64,000 nucleotides of DNA, taken from contig NZ_PPEG02000011.1 in assembly GCF_002899945.2 (NCBI RefSeq), forward strand, positions 153,407 through 217,406. The letters run 5' to 3'. Positions 62,397 through 64,000 of this stretch are shown here, piece after piece (positions within the stretch are counted from its first letter, which is position 1; the number at the start of each line of letters is the position of its first letter). Under the pieces are notes generated by a model. That model made no database searches and had not been told where the DNA came from. It was given only the letters and a program-made list of their open reading frames with translations. Both the position numbers and the translations under genes were made by a program. The stretch comes from Chryseobacterium viscerum (lineage in GTDB: Bacteria; Bacteroidota; Bacteroidia; Flavobacteriales; Weeksellaceae).

Positions 62397-62852
62397 ATGG
62401 AAAATGTATTTGATGCAAAAGATGCTCAAAACTATATTGATAGAATAAACAAACTGGTGGAAGATACCCATGGTTTATGGGGTAAAATGACGGTAGATCA
62501 GATGTTGGCACACTGCAGTATAACCTATGAGATGATCTATGAACCCGAAAAACATAAGAAACCGGGATCTATTGCAAAATTTATATTAAAAACCTTTGTA
62601 AAACCTAAAGTAGTAGGAGAGAAAGCATACCCAAGAGATTCTCCTACCGCTCCGCAGTTTTTGATAACGACCAGAAAAAATTTTCACGAAGAAAAAACAA
62701 GATTGATTGGTTTTATCCAAAAGACCCAGCAATTGGGAGCAGATGCTTTTGATGGTAAAGAATCTTTTTCTTTCGGAAAATTGAAAGCTCAGGAGTGGAA
62801 TAATATGTTTGCCAAACATCTGAACCACCACCTGTCACAATTTGGCGTTTAA
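62397..62852 (+). CDS. DUF1569 (DinB-like) protein
   Basis: 151 aa. LWGKMTVDQMLAHCSITYEM and NMFAKHLNHHLSQFGV are typical of DUF1569, with His residues (HC and HLNHH) arranged as in DinB-type metal-binding four-helix proteins. Function unknown. It is followed 11 bases later by a signal-peptide protein. Confidence 0.8.
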   Translation: MENVFDAKDAQNYIDRINKLVEDTHGLWGKMTVDQMLAHCSITYEMIYEPEKHKKPGSIAKFILKTFVKPKVVGEKAYPRDSPTAPQFLITTRKNFHEEKTRLIGFIQKTQQLGADAFDGKESFSFGKLKAQEWNNMFAKHLNHHLSQFGV

Positions 62853-62862
62853 AAATCACTGT

Positions 62863-63333
62863 ATGAAAAAACTTTTATTACTCCTCATTCTGACCGCCAA
62901 TTTTGTGTTGGGGCAGATGCCTGATATTTCAAATACCTGGCTAAACAATAGTAAACCTTATATAGGAACTATTGGAAACAAAGGTCAGGAACTGAAACTT
63001 AAGATCAATATTTCTGAACAGAATAAAAAGAATGATCAGGAATATTTTGTTTCAGGATACACTCTTGTAGACGCCATCTATACAAAATTTGAAGGTAAGA
63101 TTACCATTTCGAAATATAAAGACTCCAAAAAGCAGGGAACTGTATTTGGGGAATATGAGCTGGCAGAAGAGAACAAAGGAAAACATTCTGGGCTTCTTAA
63201 AGGAAAATTGGTCTACAAATTCAAATGGAATAAGAAAACAGAAAAAATTGAAGGACAAAACATTGAGCTTGTAGGCGATTGGAAAGGCTACGATGGAACT
63301 CTGAAATTCGCAACCTATTTAAAAAACCAATAA
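62863..63333 (+). CDS. Small secreted protein of unknown function
   Basis: About 156 aa from ATG 62863, chosen because the signal peptide (LLLLLILTANFVLGQ) starts there. Beta-rich, with KQGTVFGEYELAEENKGKHS and ending GYDGTLKFATYLKNQ. It has the look of a lipocalin-like or DUF-type periplasmic protein. It is 2 bases before the membrane protein gene, probably in one operon. Confidence 0.65.
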   Translation: MKKLLLLLILTANFVLGQMPDISNTWLNNSKPYIGTIGNKGQELKLKINISEQNKKNDQEYFVSGYTLVDAIYTKFEGKITISKYKDSKKQGTVFGEYELAEENKGKHSGLLKGKLVYKFKWNKKTEKIEGQNIELVGDWKGYDGTLKFATYLKNQ

Positions 63334-63335
63334 TC

Positions 63336-63740
63336 ATGCTGAGAAGAATTTTAGCCGTGGTAGTGGGGCTTATTGTGGGATCTCTATGCATTACGTTGGT
63401 AGAAAATATAGGCCATTATTTGTATCCTCCTCCTGCAGAAGCGGGTGCCGGAGATATGGAGGCGCTGAAAGTGTATGTGGGTGAAGCTCCCTTTATGGCT
63501 TTGTTTTTTATCATTCTGGCTTATGCATTAGCTGCTTTTCTTTCTGGATTTACAGCTACAAAAATTTCAAATAACGGGAAAAATACAGCGGCAATACTCT
63601 GTGGAGTTATTTTTTTACTGATGACCATTTATATGATGGCAACATTACCTACTCCAATCTGGTTCTGGATCGCAGGAATTCTCGTTTGGGGATTGGTTTT
63701 CGCAGGACATCAACTCGCTTTAAAAACAAAAAAAATATGA
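63336..63740 (+). CDS. Small integral membrane protein
   Basis: About 134 aa from ATG 63336 (the frame extends to 63279, which overlaps the upstream gene). Four membrane segments, e.g. ILAVVVGLIVGSLCITLVEN, ALFFIILAYALAAFLSGF and FWIAGILVWGLVFAG. Unknown function; it resembles small DUF-type membrane proteins of Flavobacteriia. Its stop overlaps the next start (ATGA). Confidence 0.7.
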   Translation: MLRRILAVVVGLIVGSLCITLVENIGHYLYPPPAEAGAGDMEALKVYVGEAPFMALFFIILAYALAAFLSGFTATKISNNGKNTAAILCGVIFLLMTIYMMATLPTPIWFWIAGILVWGLVFAGHQLALKTKKI

Positions 63741-64000
63741 AATTAGGAGCATTTTCAATCAGCTTAAGTGTAAAAGACCTTCAGAAATCTAAGGACTTTT
63801 ATGAGAAACTGGGCTTTACAACCATGGCAGGAGCTGCAGAACAGAATTATCTGATTATGAAGAATGGTTCTACATTGATCGGACTTTTCCAGGCAATGTT
63901 TGACGGAAATATGCTTACTTTCAATCCGGGATGGGACGAAAATGCACAGAATCTCGAATCTTTTGAAGATGTGCGTGAAATTCAGAAAAGATTAAAAGAA
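63737..64000 (+). CDS. VOC-family (glyoxalase-like) protein, 3' truncated
   Basis: 88 codons are visible before the window ends. MKLGAFSISLSVKDLQKSKD and FYEKLGFTTMAGA are the start of a VOC fold beta-alpha-beta module. It overlaps the preceding gene by 4 bases. Metal ligands cannot be assessed from the part seen. Confidence 0.8.
   Translation, partial: MKLGAFSISLSVKDLQKSKDFYEKLGFTTMAGAAEQNYLIMKNGSTLIGLFQAMFDGNMLTFNPGWDENAQNLESFEDVREIQKRLKE

Overview
The window reads as a member of the Flavobacteriia, most likely Chryseobacterium or a close relative. It is AT-rich, its promoters have TAnnTTTG-type -7 boxes, and the right third carries typical Chryseobacterium genes: a TolC/HlyD/ABC-2 exporter, a DUF721 protein, a small GG-leader peptide and a large alpha-2-macroglobulin. 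The species call is inference from gene content, not from a marker gene.

About 1-43.2 kb is an integrative and conjugative element (ICE) with plasmid-like features. Its left end lies outside the window. Its right end sits in a tRNA-Arg(ACG) gene (43175-43248, minus strand), and the last codons of the element's serine recombinase are read from that tRNA. From left to right it contains: an AraC-type regulator (cut by the window edge) and an RteC-like regulator; a replication module (DUF3853 protein, helicase-loader-like protein, RepB-type initiator, eight 17-bp iterons, Toprim primase); an AbiEii/Xre toxin-antitoxin pair and a serine hydrolase as cargo; ssb followed by a PRTRC operon with ubiquitin-like (Ubl), E2-like and E1-like (ThiF) proteins; a second iteron-like array; mobilization genes (accessory protein and HUH relaxase); a ParA ATPase; a Bacteroidetes-type T4SS (TraE, F, G, four secreted proteins, J, K, L-like, M, N) with a VirD4 coupling protein and an M23 peptidase; a 1739-aa Toprim/methyltransferase/helicase protein; and the recombinase.

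The modules fit one life cycle. The recombinase excises the element at tRNA-Arg, RepB with its iterons and the primase could copy the circle, ParA could keep it, the relaxase nicks it and the T4SS exports it, and the large methylase-helicase may protect it in the recipient. The PRTRC operon, a ubiquitin-like cassette of unknown function, sits between the replication and transfer modules.

From 43.25 kb to the end is ordinary chromosome: a B12/siderophore-type binding lipoprotein, mtgA, a Gcr-like membrane protein, a Cys-rich GG-leader peptide, DUF721 protein, four-helix-bundle protein, recF, a UbiA-like protein, an alpha-2-macroglobulin next to ecotin, a calcium-repeat protein, a TolC/HlyD/ABC-2 exporter and several small genes, ending in a truncated VOC protein.

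The most unusual observations are a complete J-domain (with HPD) placed between Walker A and Walker B of the VirB4-type ATPase TraG, the Ubl/E2/E1 operon without a visible JAB peptidase, four tandem secreted transfer proteins sharing a C-terminal motif, two separate iteron arrays, the recombinase-tRNA overlap, and a small Cys-rich peptide gene.
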